This document shows positions 35,678 to 43,184 of a stretch of DNA of 55,266 nt, in pieces. Both the position numbers and the translations under genes were made by a program. The notes under the pieces are model-generated. The model was not told the DNA's origin. It was given only the letters and a program-made list of their open reading frames with translations, and did no database searches. The DNA comes from CALARM01 sp964431735 (GTDB lineage: Bacteria > Vulcanimicrobiota > SpSt-956 > JAKJGF01). Every line of letters begins with the position of its first letter. The stretch's first letter is position 1. The DNA lies in assembly GCA_964431735.1 (NCBI GenBank), contig CAYSLJ010000022.1, positions 1 to 55,266 on the forward strand, in the 5' to 3' direction.

Positions 35678-35711
35678 TATAAAGCGTAACGCTCACGCGT
35701 TACGCTTTATA
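35678..35711. terminator. Bidirectional hairpin built from heptamer repeats
   Basis: TATAAAGCGTAACG (35678-35691) and CGTTACGCTTTATA (35698-35711) form a perfect 14-pair stem with a six-base loop between two convergent genes. The arms contain the GCGTAAC unit. It is well placed to end transcription from both sides, although the T tracts are short. Confidence 0.7.
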
Positions 35712-35714
35712 ACT

Positions 35715-36365
35715 TTAAATATTTATATCTTTTGGGAGCGAATCGGCAGGCGTCCTTGCAACTTTGACCTGAGCAGGTCTCAGAACGCTATCTTTAAAGG
35801 TATATCCCTTGAGGCATTCTTCTACTATTTCTTCATCTTTATGTTTGTCAGAGGTTACAGTTTCTACTGCTTCATGAAATCTGGGATCAAATATATTGCC
35901 TACAGTAGGAATTTCTTTTACACCTTCATCTTCAAGTGCTCCCCTTAACTGTTTATATATCATTCTCACACCAATAAGAATATTTTTGACATCTGCTTTA
36001 CTTTCATCAATATTAAGAGCTCTTTCAAAGTTATCAAGAACTTCAAGCACTCTGTCTATAATAATTCTTTTTCCCGTAATGGTACCTGCACTTATTTGTT
36101 GTTCTGCTCTTTTCTTAAAATTCTCATAATCGGCTCTTGCACGGAGAAAACTTTCCCAGTTCTGGTTGGCCTGAGCTTTTGTTTCCTCCAGTTCTTTTTT
36201 AAGTTCTTCTTCTATTGAAAGAGGTTTTTCATTCACAGCCGTATCGGATGTTACATCTGTCACATTATCCCCTTTTTCAGGATTATCTTTCTCTGACATA
36301 TGGTCTCCTGTCATATTATCTTCAGACATTATTTCAATTTTTTTCTTTCCCATATTATCTAACAT
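35715..36365 (-). CDS. grpE: GrpE nucleotide exchange factor
   Basis: GrpE releases ADP from DnaK in the heat-shock chaperone cycle. The 216-residue protein has an acidic, disordered N terminus, a long helix (about 50-105; FLRARADYENFKKRAEQ), DNFERAL and the C-terminal beta-domain motifs GNIFDPRFHEAVE and LKGYTFKDSVLRPAQVKV. The start is uncertain. ATG 36365 has an AGGAG only three bases away, while ATG 36299 has AGGAG at five bases and would remove 22 disordered residues. It is solitary here; dnaK, dnaJ and hrcA are not adjacent as they often are. Confidence 0.95.
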   Translation of the reverse strand: MLDNMGKKKIEIMSEDNMTGDHMSEKDNPEKGDNVTDVTSDTAVNEKPLSIEEELKKELEETKAQANQNWESFLRARADYENFKKRAEQQISAGTITGKRIIIDRVLEVLDNFERALNIDESKADVKNILIGVRMIYKQLRGALEDEGVKEIPTVGNIFDPRFHEAVETVTSDKHKDEEIVEECLKGYTFKDSVLRPAQVKVARTPADSLPKDINI

Positions 36366-36462
36366 TCACTCCTCTTTTTATAAAACTTATTTTTAATGAT
36401 ATTCTCTCTTAAAAGTTGAATTCCTTTTTCAAGAGGGAATTTTATGTTTACTCTGATTTACG

Positions 36463-37146
36463 CTAATTTTTTATTCCCAGAAATTTATATAACCAGTAGA
36501 CAGGTAAAAGTTCAAAAAAAGATAATATAAAAGACACAAATATAACTTTTAACATAGCCTTTGTAGAATGGCCTATTAATCTCAGAAAAAATAATATTAA
36601 TATAGAATTAAGATTAAGATAAAGAAGTATAAAACCTGCCCCTGTTAATAAAAAAAAAGGCCAGAATAAAAAGTCTTTACCCGATTTAAACAGAAAAAAA
36701 ATCAGACAGTTCAGCAAAATAAGACCTGCAAAGGGTTTTAATTCGTTTATAATTTTCTTATCTTCACCTGAATTATAAGATAATAATCTGTTAATAGCAG
36801 GGAATACTAAAAAAGGTAAAGACATGCCTGCCATAAGACCGGTAATTAACCTTGTATCATTTGCGCCGTGCCGAAATCCTGCTATAACAGTGCCTACATC
36901 AATAAATATAAGAGATGAAATGATAATTCCGGTAATTATGACAGATTTTGCCGGGAAAAATCTGGCTTTATTTTTTCCTGTAAGATAAATAAACAAACAG
37001 GATATTACATAACCTGCATATATGCCAGAGCAGCGGACACAGACAAACATAGGCCTGGAACCAAAAAAAATAGTTCTATCAATTATCTGGTGACATGATG
37101 CATAACCTAAAAAATTATACCATATATGTAAAAATAAATCTAACAT
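36463..37146 (-). CDS. DUF2085 membrane protein
   Basis: This 227-residue polytopic membrane protein carries the DUF2085 signature near its N terminus: CHQIIDRTIFF then FVCVRCSGIYAGY, with conserved Cys, His and Arg residues that could bind a metal or sulfur ligand. Six or so hydrophobic segments follow. The function of the family is unknown. It is downstream of rpoA on the same strand with about 150 bases between them, a gap containing a GGGGCA hairpin, so co-transcription is doubtful. Confidence 0.75.
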   Translation of the reverse strand: MLDLFLHIWYNFLGYASCHQIIDRTIFFGSRPMFVCVRCSGIYAGYVISCLFIYLTGKNKARFFPAKSVIITGIIISSLIFIDVGTVIAGFRHGANDTRLITGLMAGMSLPFLVFPAINRLLSYNSGEDKKIINELKPFAGLILLNCLIFFLFKSGKDFLFWPFFLLTGAGFILLYLNLNSILILFFLRLIGHSTKAMLKVIFVSFILSFFELLPVYWLYKFLGIKN

Positions 37147-37250
37147 ATCTCATTAACAGACATGACCGCTCCGGCCATAACCAGATAGAAAATTAACAGA
37201 GAGTGAAGCATAAGACTTCATCATTTTCATATAAATTATCTTCAGTACAG

Positions 37251-37279
37251 GCAGGGGCAGAACTGTGTTCTGTCCCTGC
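37251..37279. repeat. GCAGGGGCAGAAC hairpin repeat
   Basis: GCAGGGGCAGAAC (37251-37263) pairs with GTTCTGTCCCTGC (37267-37279), with one G-U, around a three-base loop. It belongs to the GGGGCA palindrome group (5970-5993). It lies 20 bases downstream of rpoA and could terminate it, but no T tract follows on that strand. Confidence 0.75.
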
Positions 37280-37299
37280 TAAAAATATTCCCTATTCAC

Positions 37300-38244
37300 T
37301 TACTCATCTTCAGGTTTGAGGTTAAGGCCAAATTCTTTTAATTTATCTATTACTTCTGTCATAGATTTTCTGCCAAAATTCCTGATACTCATAAGTTCTG
37401 ATTCTTTTTCCAGGATTAATTCTCCAAGATTTTCCACTCCTGCTCTCTTCAAACAGTTCAGGGCTCTTACGGAAAGATTTAAGTCTTCTACCTTCATATC
37501 AAGAGGAGGTATCGTCCCCTGAACCTGTATACTGTCAGACTTCTGAACCTTCTCAAGTCCCGCTTTAAGTCCTACAAAATGATTTAAATAATCGCTGAGA
37601 ATTTTAGCACCTCTGCTTAAAGCTTCATTTGGTAAAAGACTGCCATCAGTCCAGAGTTCCATAACAAGAATCGATCTGCCTGTGCTATCACCTTCCGGTT
37701 TCTGAATATGGTAACAGACCTTTTCTACAGGGGAAAAATAAGAATCTATAGGAATAACATTCATCTGTCCTTCCAGGTCAGTATATTTATCTGCACATAT
37801 ATATCTTGTACCTGTAGTAACACCGATCTCCATAGAAAGAGTGGCATCTTTTTCTGACAGAGTAGCTATATGTAAAGAAGGATTGAGTATCTCTATTTCA
37901 CTGTCAGCCTGAATATCAGCTGCAGTAACCTGGCCAATACCTTTTGCAGAAAGATATAAAATCTTATTCCTGTCCGAAAAAACTCTAAAACGTAATTTCT
38001 TGAAATTCAGAGCAATCTGAGTAACGTCTTCTACAATACCCGGCATAGTAGAAAATTCATGAAGTACACCATCTATCTTAATATAATAGACAGATGCTCC
38101 GGGTAATGAAGACAGAAGAACCCTTCTCAATGAATTACCAACAATAGTGGCTATACGTTCATCAAGAGGTTGAAAAGAAAATTTGCCATACCTGGGCTCA
38201 TTAACAGAATTTACGATACCAAGAGAATCCACATTGGTTATCAC
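37300..38244 (-). CDS. rpoA: RNA polymerase alpha subunit
   Basis: The protein has 314 residues, the usual length, from GTG 38244. AAGGAGGG lies about ten bases upstream and inside the longer open frame (to 38271), which argues for the shorter form. The N-terminal assembly domain has SFQPLDERIATIVGNSLRRV and IDGVLHEFSTMPGIVEDV. The C-terminal domain has LSVRALNCLKRAGVENLGEL and FGRKSMTEVIDKL, including the arginine used to contact UP elements. In most bacteria rpoA lies beside rpsD and rplQ; none is present here. A near-consensus promoter (38304-38332) drives it alone. Confidence 0.96.
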   Translation of the reverse strand: MITNVDSLGIVNSVNEPRYGKFSFQPLDERIATIVGNSLRRVLLSSLPGASVYYIKIDGVLHEFSTMPGIVEDVTQIALNFKKLRFRVFSDRNKILYLSAKGIGQVTAADIQADSEIEILNPSLHIATLSEKDATLSMEIGVTTGTRYICADKYTDLEGQMNVIPIDSYFSPVEKVCYHIQKPEGDSTGRSILVMELWTDGSLLPNEALSRGAKILSDYLNHFVGLKAGLEKVQKSDSIQVQGTIPPLDMKVEDLNLSVRALNCLKRAGVENLGELILEKESELMSIRNFGRKSMTEVIDKLKEFGLNLKPEDE

Positions 38245-38303
38245 AGTAAAATTACCCTCCTTAGAAAGCAAAAAAGCATATGTGGGGAAAATGTTTAAAC
38301 TTT

Positions 38304-38332
38304 AATATAACATTAATGGTTTATATTGTCAA
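38304..38332 (-). promoter_or_regulatory. Near-consensus sigma-70 promoter of rpoA
   Basis: On the minus strand TTGACA (38332-38327) and TATATT (38309-38304) are separated by 17 bases, giving a perfect -35 and a near-perfect -10 about 60 bases upstream of the rpoA GTG. Confidence 0.8.
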
Positions 38333-38355
38333 GGCATTGATTTTTTTAAAATTTC

Positions 38356-38384
38356 TTGGAAAAAAATCACAAATGAGTTAAAAT
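38356..38384 (+). promoter_or_regulatory. Candidate promoter toward cpgS
   Basis: TTGGAA (38356-38361) and TAAAAT (38379-38384) are 17 bases apart, with a further TATAAT just downstream (38384-38389). The heptamer array lies between this promoter and the gene. Confidence 0.5.
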
Positions 38385-38435
38385 ATAATTTTATGAAAGT
38401 AATTATAGTGTATTTTATAACTTATTGGAATTATT

Positions 38436-38456
38436 GTGAGTGGTGAGTAGTGAGTA
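38436..38456 (+). repeat. GTGAGTG/GTGAGTA heptamer array
   Basis: Three in-phase heptamers (GTGAGTG, GTGAGTA, GTGAGTA) lie in the presumed leader of the cpgS gene. They are the same family as 30266-30300 and 48090-48179. Confidence 0.85.
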
Positions 38457-38572
38457 GTAAAGGCAATATTCAACTCACGATTAATAACTCACTGTTCTGG
38501 AAATATGTTGTTAAAATTACTTTAATTATAATTGTTATGAAACTAAATATATACCTGTAAAGGAGTAGTTAT

Positions 38573-39934
38573 ATGAATAAAGAAAGAACAATGCTTCTTT
38601 TAGAAGGTTCTACATATGTCCATACAAATAACAGCGCCATAAAATATGCAATGGAAGAAATAGGTAATGTAACAGGAGCAGTAATACTGGGTTCCATAGA
38701 AAAAATAGGAGAACCGGAGGATCTGAAAAAACTTTCCGTACCTGTAATATATGACAGTGCATTAAATTCTATAGAAAGAATAAAAAAAGGCATCGCTGAA
38801 TTTCAGCCAGAAAAGGTTTATGATCTTACAGGTGCTCCTACTGTTTTAACGTCTACAAGAAATGAATTTGCCCCTGTCATAACAGCATCAGGAGCTACCT
38901 ATGAAGGTCTGGACTTTACCTTTACCGGAGAGCGTAATGTACCCCTGTTAAGAGATTTCATCCTTCACAGAACAGATATTACTACACTGGGTTTCCTCGG
39001 CACAGGAAAAAGAGTAGGAAAAACTTCTGTTATAAATAGTATGGCTAAAATGATGGATAAATACAAACCTGTATTTATCACTATGGGAAGAGGGGGACCG
39101 GTAAAACCGGTTATGATTTCTCCGGAAGGTTACAGGTTGACTACTGAACATATACTTGAATTGAGTAAGAAAGAAGGCCATATATGTTCTGACAACTGGC
39201 AGACAGCACTGAGTACAGGTTTTCCTGTAATAGGCTGTTTCAGGGTCGGCGAAGCCTACAGAACAGGAGTGGTGGCTTTTTCCAATGTATGGGAAGGAAC
39301 TGAAATGGCGGAAAAAATCAGTCCCGAATTAATCATATATCAGGGAAGCGGTATAGCAAGACCTCCTGTAAGATTAAATGGAGAAATAGTTATTATAGGA
39401 GCAGACCAGGATCCGGATAAATTCGGTAAAATAGAAAGATACAGTATAATAAAAGGAGATATGATTATTATAACAAAATGCGATACAGGAAATAAAGAAA
39501 AACTTCGAAATTTCCTTAATTCACTCGTCTCTACCCATCTTATAATAGAAACAGTGTTTAAACCCAGGCCTCTCATAGCTGAATATTCAGGCCTTAAAGG
39601 GAAAAAAGTTATATTTTTTACTACATCTCCCATATCTGCAATAGAAAATCAAAAAAAATATCTGGAAGAACATTATGAATGTCAGGTCGTTAATTACAGC
39701 AATAATCTTGCAAATAAAAAACTCTTATCAGAAGATATAAAAACATTAAAAGATAATTTCGATACTGTCCTTACGGAATTTAAAGCTGCTGCTGTTATGG
39801 TTATAGAAGAAATGCTTCAGAGAGGGAAAGAGGTAATTATCTGTGAGAATGAATTAATAGCAACAGAGAATCAGGATCTTAAAAGAGCACTGAATGAAGT
39901 TATTGGTATGGCTTTTGCAAGGAATAGTTATTGA
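38573..39934 (+). CDS. cpgS: Cyclic 2,3-diphosphoglycerate synthetase homologue
   Basis: This 453-residue protein resembles cyclic 2,3-diphosphoglycerate synthetase, which closes 2,3-diphosphoglycerate to a cyclic compatible solute in some methanogens using ATP. Features are an N-terminal domain (1-135), then a P-loop-like GFLGTGKRVGKTSV (about 141-154), MGRGGPVKP (about 171-179), a SDNWQTALSTGFPVIG segment, YQGSGIARPPV, VIIGADQD, ITKCDTG and FKPRPL. AAAGGAG precedes the ATG. No 2-phosphoglycerate kinase gene is visible nearby. The bacterial product has not been shown, so the activity is inferred from motif order. Confidence 0.72.
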   Translation: MNKERTMLLLEGSTYVHTNNSAIKYAMEEIGNVTGAVILGSIEKIGEPEDLKKLSVPVIYDSALNSIERIKKGIAEFQPEKVYDLTGAPTVLTSTRNEFAPVITASGATYEGLDFTFTGERNVPLLRDFILHRTDITTLGFLGTGKRVGKTSVINSMAKMMDKYKPVFITMGRGGPVKPVMISPEGYRLTTEHILELSKKEGHICSDNWQTALSTGFPVIGCFRVGEAYRTGVVAFSNVWEGTEMAEKISPELIIYQGSGIARPPVRLNGEIVIIGADQDPDKFGKIERYSIIKGDMIIITKCDTGNKEKLRNFLNSLVSTHLIIETVFKPRPLIAEYSGLKGKKVIFFTTSPISAIENQKKYLEEHYECQVVNYSNNLANKKLLSEDIKTLKDNFDTVLTEFKAAAVMVIEEMLQRGKEVIICENELIATENQDLKRALNEVIGMAFARNSY

Positions 39935-40008
39935 GCGTGATGCGTGATGCGTGACGTGTAACGCATGACGGGAGGAAGACCTTTATTAAATGCTTATGCT
40001 CAGGTCAA
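39935..40008 (+). mobile_element. TA-flanked heptamer element, copy 2 (left-truncated)
   Basis: Five heptamers (GCGTGAT twice, GCGTGAC, GTGTAAC, GCATGAC) start directly at the cpgS stop. They are followed by GGGAGGAAGACC and the right end ATGCTTATGCTCAGGTCA, then TA at 40009-40010. The left inverted end is missing. The Shine-Dalgarno sequence of the next gene begins three bases after the TA. Confidence 0.8.
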
Positions 40009-40029
40009 TATATAAGGAGTTAATTACCA

Positions 40030-40755
40030 TTGGAAAAAATAGATATTTTAGGAGTTTCATTACATCCGGTTAACATGTCGGAATCGCTGGATATAATAGA
40101 AACATTCATTAAAGAAAAAACACCTCATCTTGTCGTAACCCTGGGTACAGAAATGACCATGATGGCTCAGAAGGATAAAGAATTAAAAGATGTCATCAAT
40201 AATACCCATCTTGTAGTTCCCGATACTGCAGGAATAGTATGGAGTGCTTCTGCACTTCATGGAAGAAAAATCAAAAAAGTAGCAGGTATAGATCTACTTC
40301 AAAAGCTTGCAGAAAGAGGCTCACAGAAAGGTTATACCTTTTATTTTTTAGGCTCTCAGGAAGGAGTGGCAGAAAAAGCAGCACAAAATCTCAGAGAACG
40401 CTATCATTCCTTAAATATAACAGGTACCCATCATGGATATTTCAGAGGAAAAGATAAAGAAGTAATAGAAGAAATAAAAAAAGCTAAACCAGATATTCTC
40501 ATAATAGCAATGGGAGTACCATCACAGGAAAAATGGGCATACAAAAATCTTGACAAATTTTCTGTTCCTGTTTCCATCGGTGTAGGAGGAAGTTTTGATG
40601 TTCTCTCAGGTAAGCTTGACAGAGCACCTCCATGGATGATTAAACTGAATATAGAATGGCTTTACAGACTTTACAGAGAACCGTCAAGATTTATGAGAAT
40701 GATGGTTCTGCCATATTTTGTCATATTAGTCTTAAAAAAGAAATTTTTCGGTTAA
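40030..40755 (+). CDS. WecG/TagA/CpsF family glycosyltransferase
   Basis: This 241-residue protein belongs to the GT26 family, which transfers sugars such as ManNAcA or ManNAc to lipid-linked GlcNAc in surface-polymer synthesis. Motifs are VTLGTEMTMMAQKD, VPDTAGIVW (catalytic Asp and neighbours), FLGSQEGVAEKAA, ILIIAMGVPSQEKW, SIGVGGSFDVLSGKLDRAP and the C-terminal LNIEWLYRLYREPSRFMRM, which is also the membrane-association end. The TTG at 40030 is the best start, with TAAGGAG eleven bases upstream. It sits between two TA-flanked elements. The sugar is not predictable. Confidence 0.88.
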   Translation: MEKIDILGVSLHPVNMSESLDIIETFIKEKTPHLVVTLGTEMTMMAQKDKELKDVINNTHLVVPDTAGIVWSASALHGRKIKKVAGIDLLQKLAERGSQKGYTFYFLGSQEGVAEKAAQNLRERYHSLNITGTHHGYFRGKDKEVIEEIKKAKPDILIIAMGVPSQEKWAYKNLDKFSVPVSIGVGGSFDVLSGKLDRAPPWMIKLNIEWLYRLYREPSRFMRMMVLPYFVILVLKKKFFG

Positions 40756-40809
40756 TATCTGATGGGTGATGTGCATCTGTATAACTCATCAAGACTCAAA
40801 AGGAATTTA

Positions 40810-40888
40810 CTGATGCAAGCATAAATACTCGTGACGCATAACGAGTGACGGGAGAAATACCTTTATTACATGCTTATGCTCAGCTCAA
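40810..40888 (+). mobile_element. TA-flanked heptamer element, copy 3 (79 bp)
   Basis: TA at 40808-40809 and 40889-40890 bound a diverged copy. The left end is CTGATGCAAGCATAA, the core has three heptamers ending in GAGTGAC, followed by GGGAGAAATACC, and the right end is ATGCTTATGCTCAGCTCA. The open frame of the next gene runs directly out of this copy. Confidence 0.8.
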
Positions 40889-41697
40889 TAACTATGAATA
40901 TATTACTATATATTATAATATTTCTGCTTTTAATATGTATTTATATACAATTTGAACGTTCTAAAGATTTTGATGTAACACAAAAAAATTTATATTTTCC
41001 TGATTTACCTGACAAATTTAACGGATTAAAAATAATTCATCTATCAGATCTCCATGTAAGCAAATATGGTAAAAGAGAAGAAAAAATAAGGCACATCATT
41101 AAAGAAGAAAAGCCTGATATAATATTCATAACAGGCGATTTTGTAAGTAATTCATGGGGCATAACACCATGTCTTAAAACTATTGACGGTATTGAAGCAC
41201 CACTTGGTGTATGGGCTGTATGGGGAAATAATGATAATGGCCTGAAAGCAAAAGTAAAGAGGCTGAAAGAAGGCCTGGACAGGGCAGGAATTAAAATTTT
41301 AACCAACGAAAATACCCTTATAAAATTAAAAGATTCAAAGATTCGACTCATAGGAGTTGATGATCCCCACAGAAAAAAAGATAATCTTAAGCTGGCAATG
41401 GAAGGTACATCAGAAGAAGAATTTAAAATACTCCTGGCCCATTCTCCAGTAATCATTAAAAAAGCTGCAGATATGGGTATAAACCTTGTTCTGGCAGGTC
41501 ATACTCATGGAGGACAGATAAGATTTCCTTTTTTAGGGGCAATTTACAATCATACATGGGATTTGTTCAGATATTCAGCCGGTATGTTCAGAGTAAAATC
41601 AACAACTATGTATGTAAGCAGAGGCCTAGGCATGAGTGTTATACCGATAAGGTTTCTCTGTAATGCCGAATTTATCATATTTACCTTAAAAACATAA
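40870..41697 (+). CDS. Membrane-anchored metallophosphoesterase
   Basis: This calcineurin-like phosphoesterase of the YaeI/LpxG-like group has an N-terminal membrane anchor (about 9-27). Metal-binding motifs are HLSDLHVSKYG (about 57-67), ITGDFVS, WGNNDNG in place of the usual GNHD, LLAHSP and LAGHTHGGQIRFP. Relatives hydrolyse phospholipid or UDP-sugar-lipid phosphates at the membrane. Two starts are possible. ATG 40870 lies inside the TA-flanked element, so the first eight residues would be element-encoded. ATG 40894 is just outside and gives MNILLYI, but lacks a Shine-Dalgarno sequence. The gene ends in a strong terminator stem. Confidence 0.87.
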   Translation: MLMLSSITMNILLYIIIFLLLICIYIQFERSKDFDVTQKNLYFPDLPDKFNGLKIIHLSDLHVSKYGKREEKIRHIIKEEKPDIIFITGDFVSNSWGITPCLKTIDGIEAPLGVWAVWGNNDNGLKAKVKRLKEGLDRAGIKILTNENTLIKLKDSKIRLIGVDDPHRKKDNLKLAMEGTSEEEFKILLAHSPVIIKKAADMGINLVLAGHTHGGQIRFPFLGAIYNHTWDLFRYSAGMFRVKSTTMYVSRGLGMSVIPIRFLCNAEFIIFTLKT

Positions 41698-41729
41698 AAG
41701 AGCCAGTTAAAATTCTGGCTCTTTTATGT
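41692..41729. terminator. Bidirectional intrinsic terminator
   Basis: ACATAAAAGAGCCAG (41692-41706) and CTGGCTCTTTTATGT (41715-41729) form a perfect 15-pair stem with an eight-base loop. A/T tracts flank both sides and it lies between convergent genes. The stop codon of the phosphoesterase lies within the left arm. Confidence 0.95.
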
Positions 41730-41742
41730 TAATTAATTTGAT

Positions 41743-42861
41743 TTAAATGTTTTTCCCCTGATATCCCTGCATATCAGAAACCTGCTGTCCCTGTCCGAAG
41801 GGATTTTTATACCAGTTGGAAACATTTCCGTCCCGACCTGCCCATACACTGTCTCCATCAGCCTGCTGCATGTCTTTCATCATACCGCTGCCCTGGACGC
41901 CACCCTGGAACTTTCCACCTTCACCGTGAACGTGATCGTTACCATTATATATATCAACAGATTTTACAACACCTTTGGGGCCATCGGCATTCATTGTTAT
42001 TTTTGTTCCATCAGGGAGATTGAAACTCATAGCTTTATCTTTCCATTCCCACCGTTTTCCATCTCCTTCATCTACATGAGGGTCTCCCCATATTTTTGTC
42101 TGACCGGAAGGCTGTGCTCCACCAAATCCTGCTGCTGCTCCCGCACCTGCACCTGCTCCGCCACCAAATGAACCTGCTCCGGCAAATGCATAAGAACCTG
42201 CTCCTCCTGCTCCGGCAAATGAACCTGCTCCGGCAAATGCATAATTACCGCCGCCCTGAGCTGCTCCTGCTCCTGCTGCTGCTGCTGCACCGCCACCTTT
42301 TCCGCCTGCTCCGCCTTTAATTGTTACATCTGTGCCTTTATATTCTACAGAATAGCCACCGGGTGTAGTTACTTTATTTCCTTCAACTCTGAGTCCACCT
42401 CTTCCCATCGGACTGGGGCCACCTGCCATTGCTCCTGCTCCGGCCATTCCGCCCATTCCCGGTGGTGGTGGCTGCATTCCGCCCATAGCACCTGCCATTG
42501 CTCCACCCATCATTCCACCTAACATTCCGCCTAACATTCCTGCAAGAGCATTACTCATTGGATTACATCCACCCATACCGGGGAAACCTCCGCCCATTCC
42601 TGGCATTCCGCCCATTCCTGGCATTCCGCCCATTCCTGGCATTCCGCCCATTCCTGGCATTCCGCCCATTCCCGGCATTCCGCCCATTCCCGGCATTCCA
42701 CCGCCCATCGGACATGACTGGCCGCCGGTCATCATCTGCATCATGGACCTCAGCATCTGCATCATCATCTGCATGGGATTCATCTGTCCCATTCCGCCGC
42801 CACCGTAATAATTATTAATAACTGTTGTGTTAGAAGCTCTGTTTCCAATTCCTATACCCAT
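41743..42861 (-). CDS. Gly/Met/Ala-rich protein with GDPHVD (DUF1521/MIIA-type) self-cleavage motif
   Basis: The protein has 372 residues from ATG 42861; AAGGAAG lies ten bases upstream, whereas a GTG at 42870 is too close to it. Residues 1-45 are Met/Gln-rich and the next part carries about seven MPGMGG repeats. A Gly/Ala/Met-rich region continues to about 250. The folded part (about 250-310) contains IWGDPHVDEGDGKRWEW and FNLPDGTKITMNADG. GDPHVD (G259-D264) is the cleavage sequence of the metal-ion-inducible autocleavage (DUF1521) domain known from rhizobial effector NopE, cut between Asp and Pro with calcium. No signal peptide is seen. The function here is unknown. Confidence 0.75.
   Translation of the reverse strand: MGIGIGNRASNTTVINNYYGGGGMGQMNPMQMMMQMLRSMMQMMTGGQSCPMGGGMPGMGGMPGMGGMPGMGGMPGMGGMPGMGGMPGMGGGFPGMGGCNPMSNALAGMLGGMLGGMMGGAMAGAMGGMQPPPPGMGGMAGAGAMAGGPSPMGRGGLRVEGNKVTTPGGYSVEYKGTDVTIKGGAGGKGGGAAAAAGAGAAQGGGNYAFAGAGSFAGAGGAGSYAFAGAGSFGGGAGAGAGAAAGFGGAQPSGQTKIWGDPHVDEGDGKRWEWKDKAMSFNLPDGTKITMNADGPKGVVKSVDIYNGNDHVHGEGGKFQGGVQGSGMMKDMQQADGDSVWAGRDGNVSNWYKNPFGQGQQVSDMQGYQGKNI
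42592..42702 (-). repeat. 18-bp MPGMGG coding repeats
   Basis: About six to seven tandem 18-base units encode MPGMGG in the N-terminal half of the GDPHVD protein. The units are nearly identical at the DNA level and the composition leaves other frames open. Confidence 0.9.
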
Positions 42862-43184
42862 TTTTTTCACTCTTCCTTTCTTTATCTTTAATAAATTCTG
42901 AAGTTAATTATTTTGTTGTTATATTATCACGCAAAAATAAAAAAAGTAAAGAGATTTCTAAGCAAAAAAATTATTTTCTAAAAAACTATACTTTTGTAGA
43001 TTTTAAAAACTGTAAAAAATAATCCAGGAATGAAGTCAAAATAACTATCAAAAATGAGGGTTATAGGTGTTAGGTGTTGGATTAAGAAGTTTTAAAATCC
43101 AGAACCCAGACCCCATAACCTGTTTAACTATAAAGCCAGTAAAAACAAGGAAATTATGAAAAATTACAAAATATAGTAAATATA
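42862..43184. other. Spacer with GTGTTAG repeat
   Basis: No gene was seen. The first 130 bases are very AT-rich and should hold the promoter of the GDPHVD gene, but no clean hexamer pair was found. At about 43066-43087 a heptamer run (GTTATAG, GTGTTAG, GTGTTGG) occurs, with an approximate complement CCAGACCCCATAACC at 43105-43119. Confidence 0.5.

Larger units (their letters stand above)
38245..38572. other. Divergent rpoA / cpgS spacer
   Basis: The spacer contains the rpoA leader and its near-consensus promoter, a plus-strand promoter candidate (38356-38384) and a GTGAGTA heptamer array (38436-38456) with CAACTCACG/ACTCACTG remnants to about 38496. AAAGGAG (about 38560) serves the cpgS start. 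No additional gene is present. Confidence 0.6.

Noticed and set aside
42072..42818. Gln-rich and Leu/Phe-rich open frames opposite the GDPHVD gene
   Set aside because: The low-complexity codons of the Gly/Met/Ala-rich protein keep other frames open; none has a start signal.
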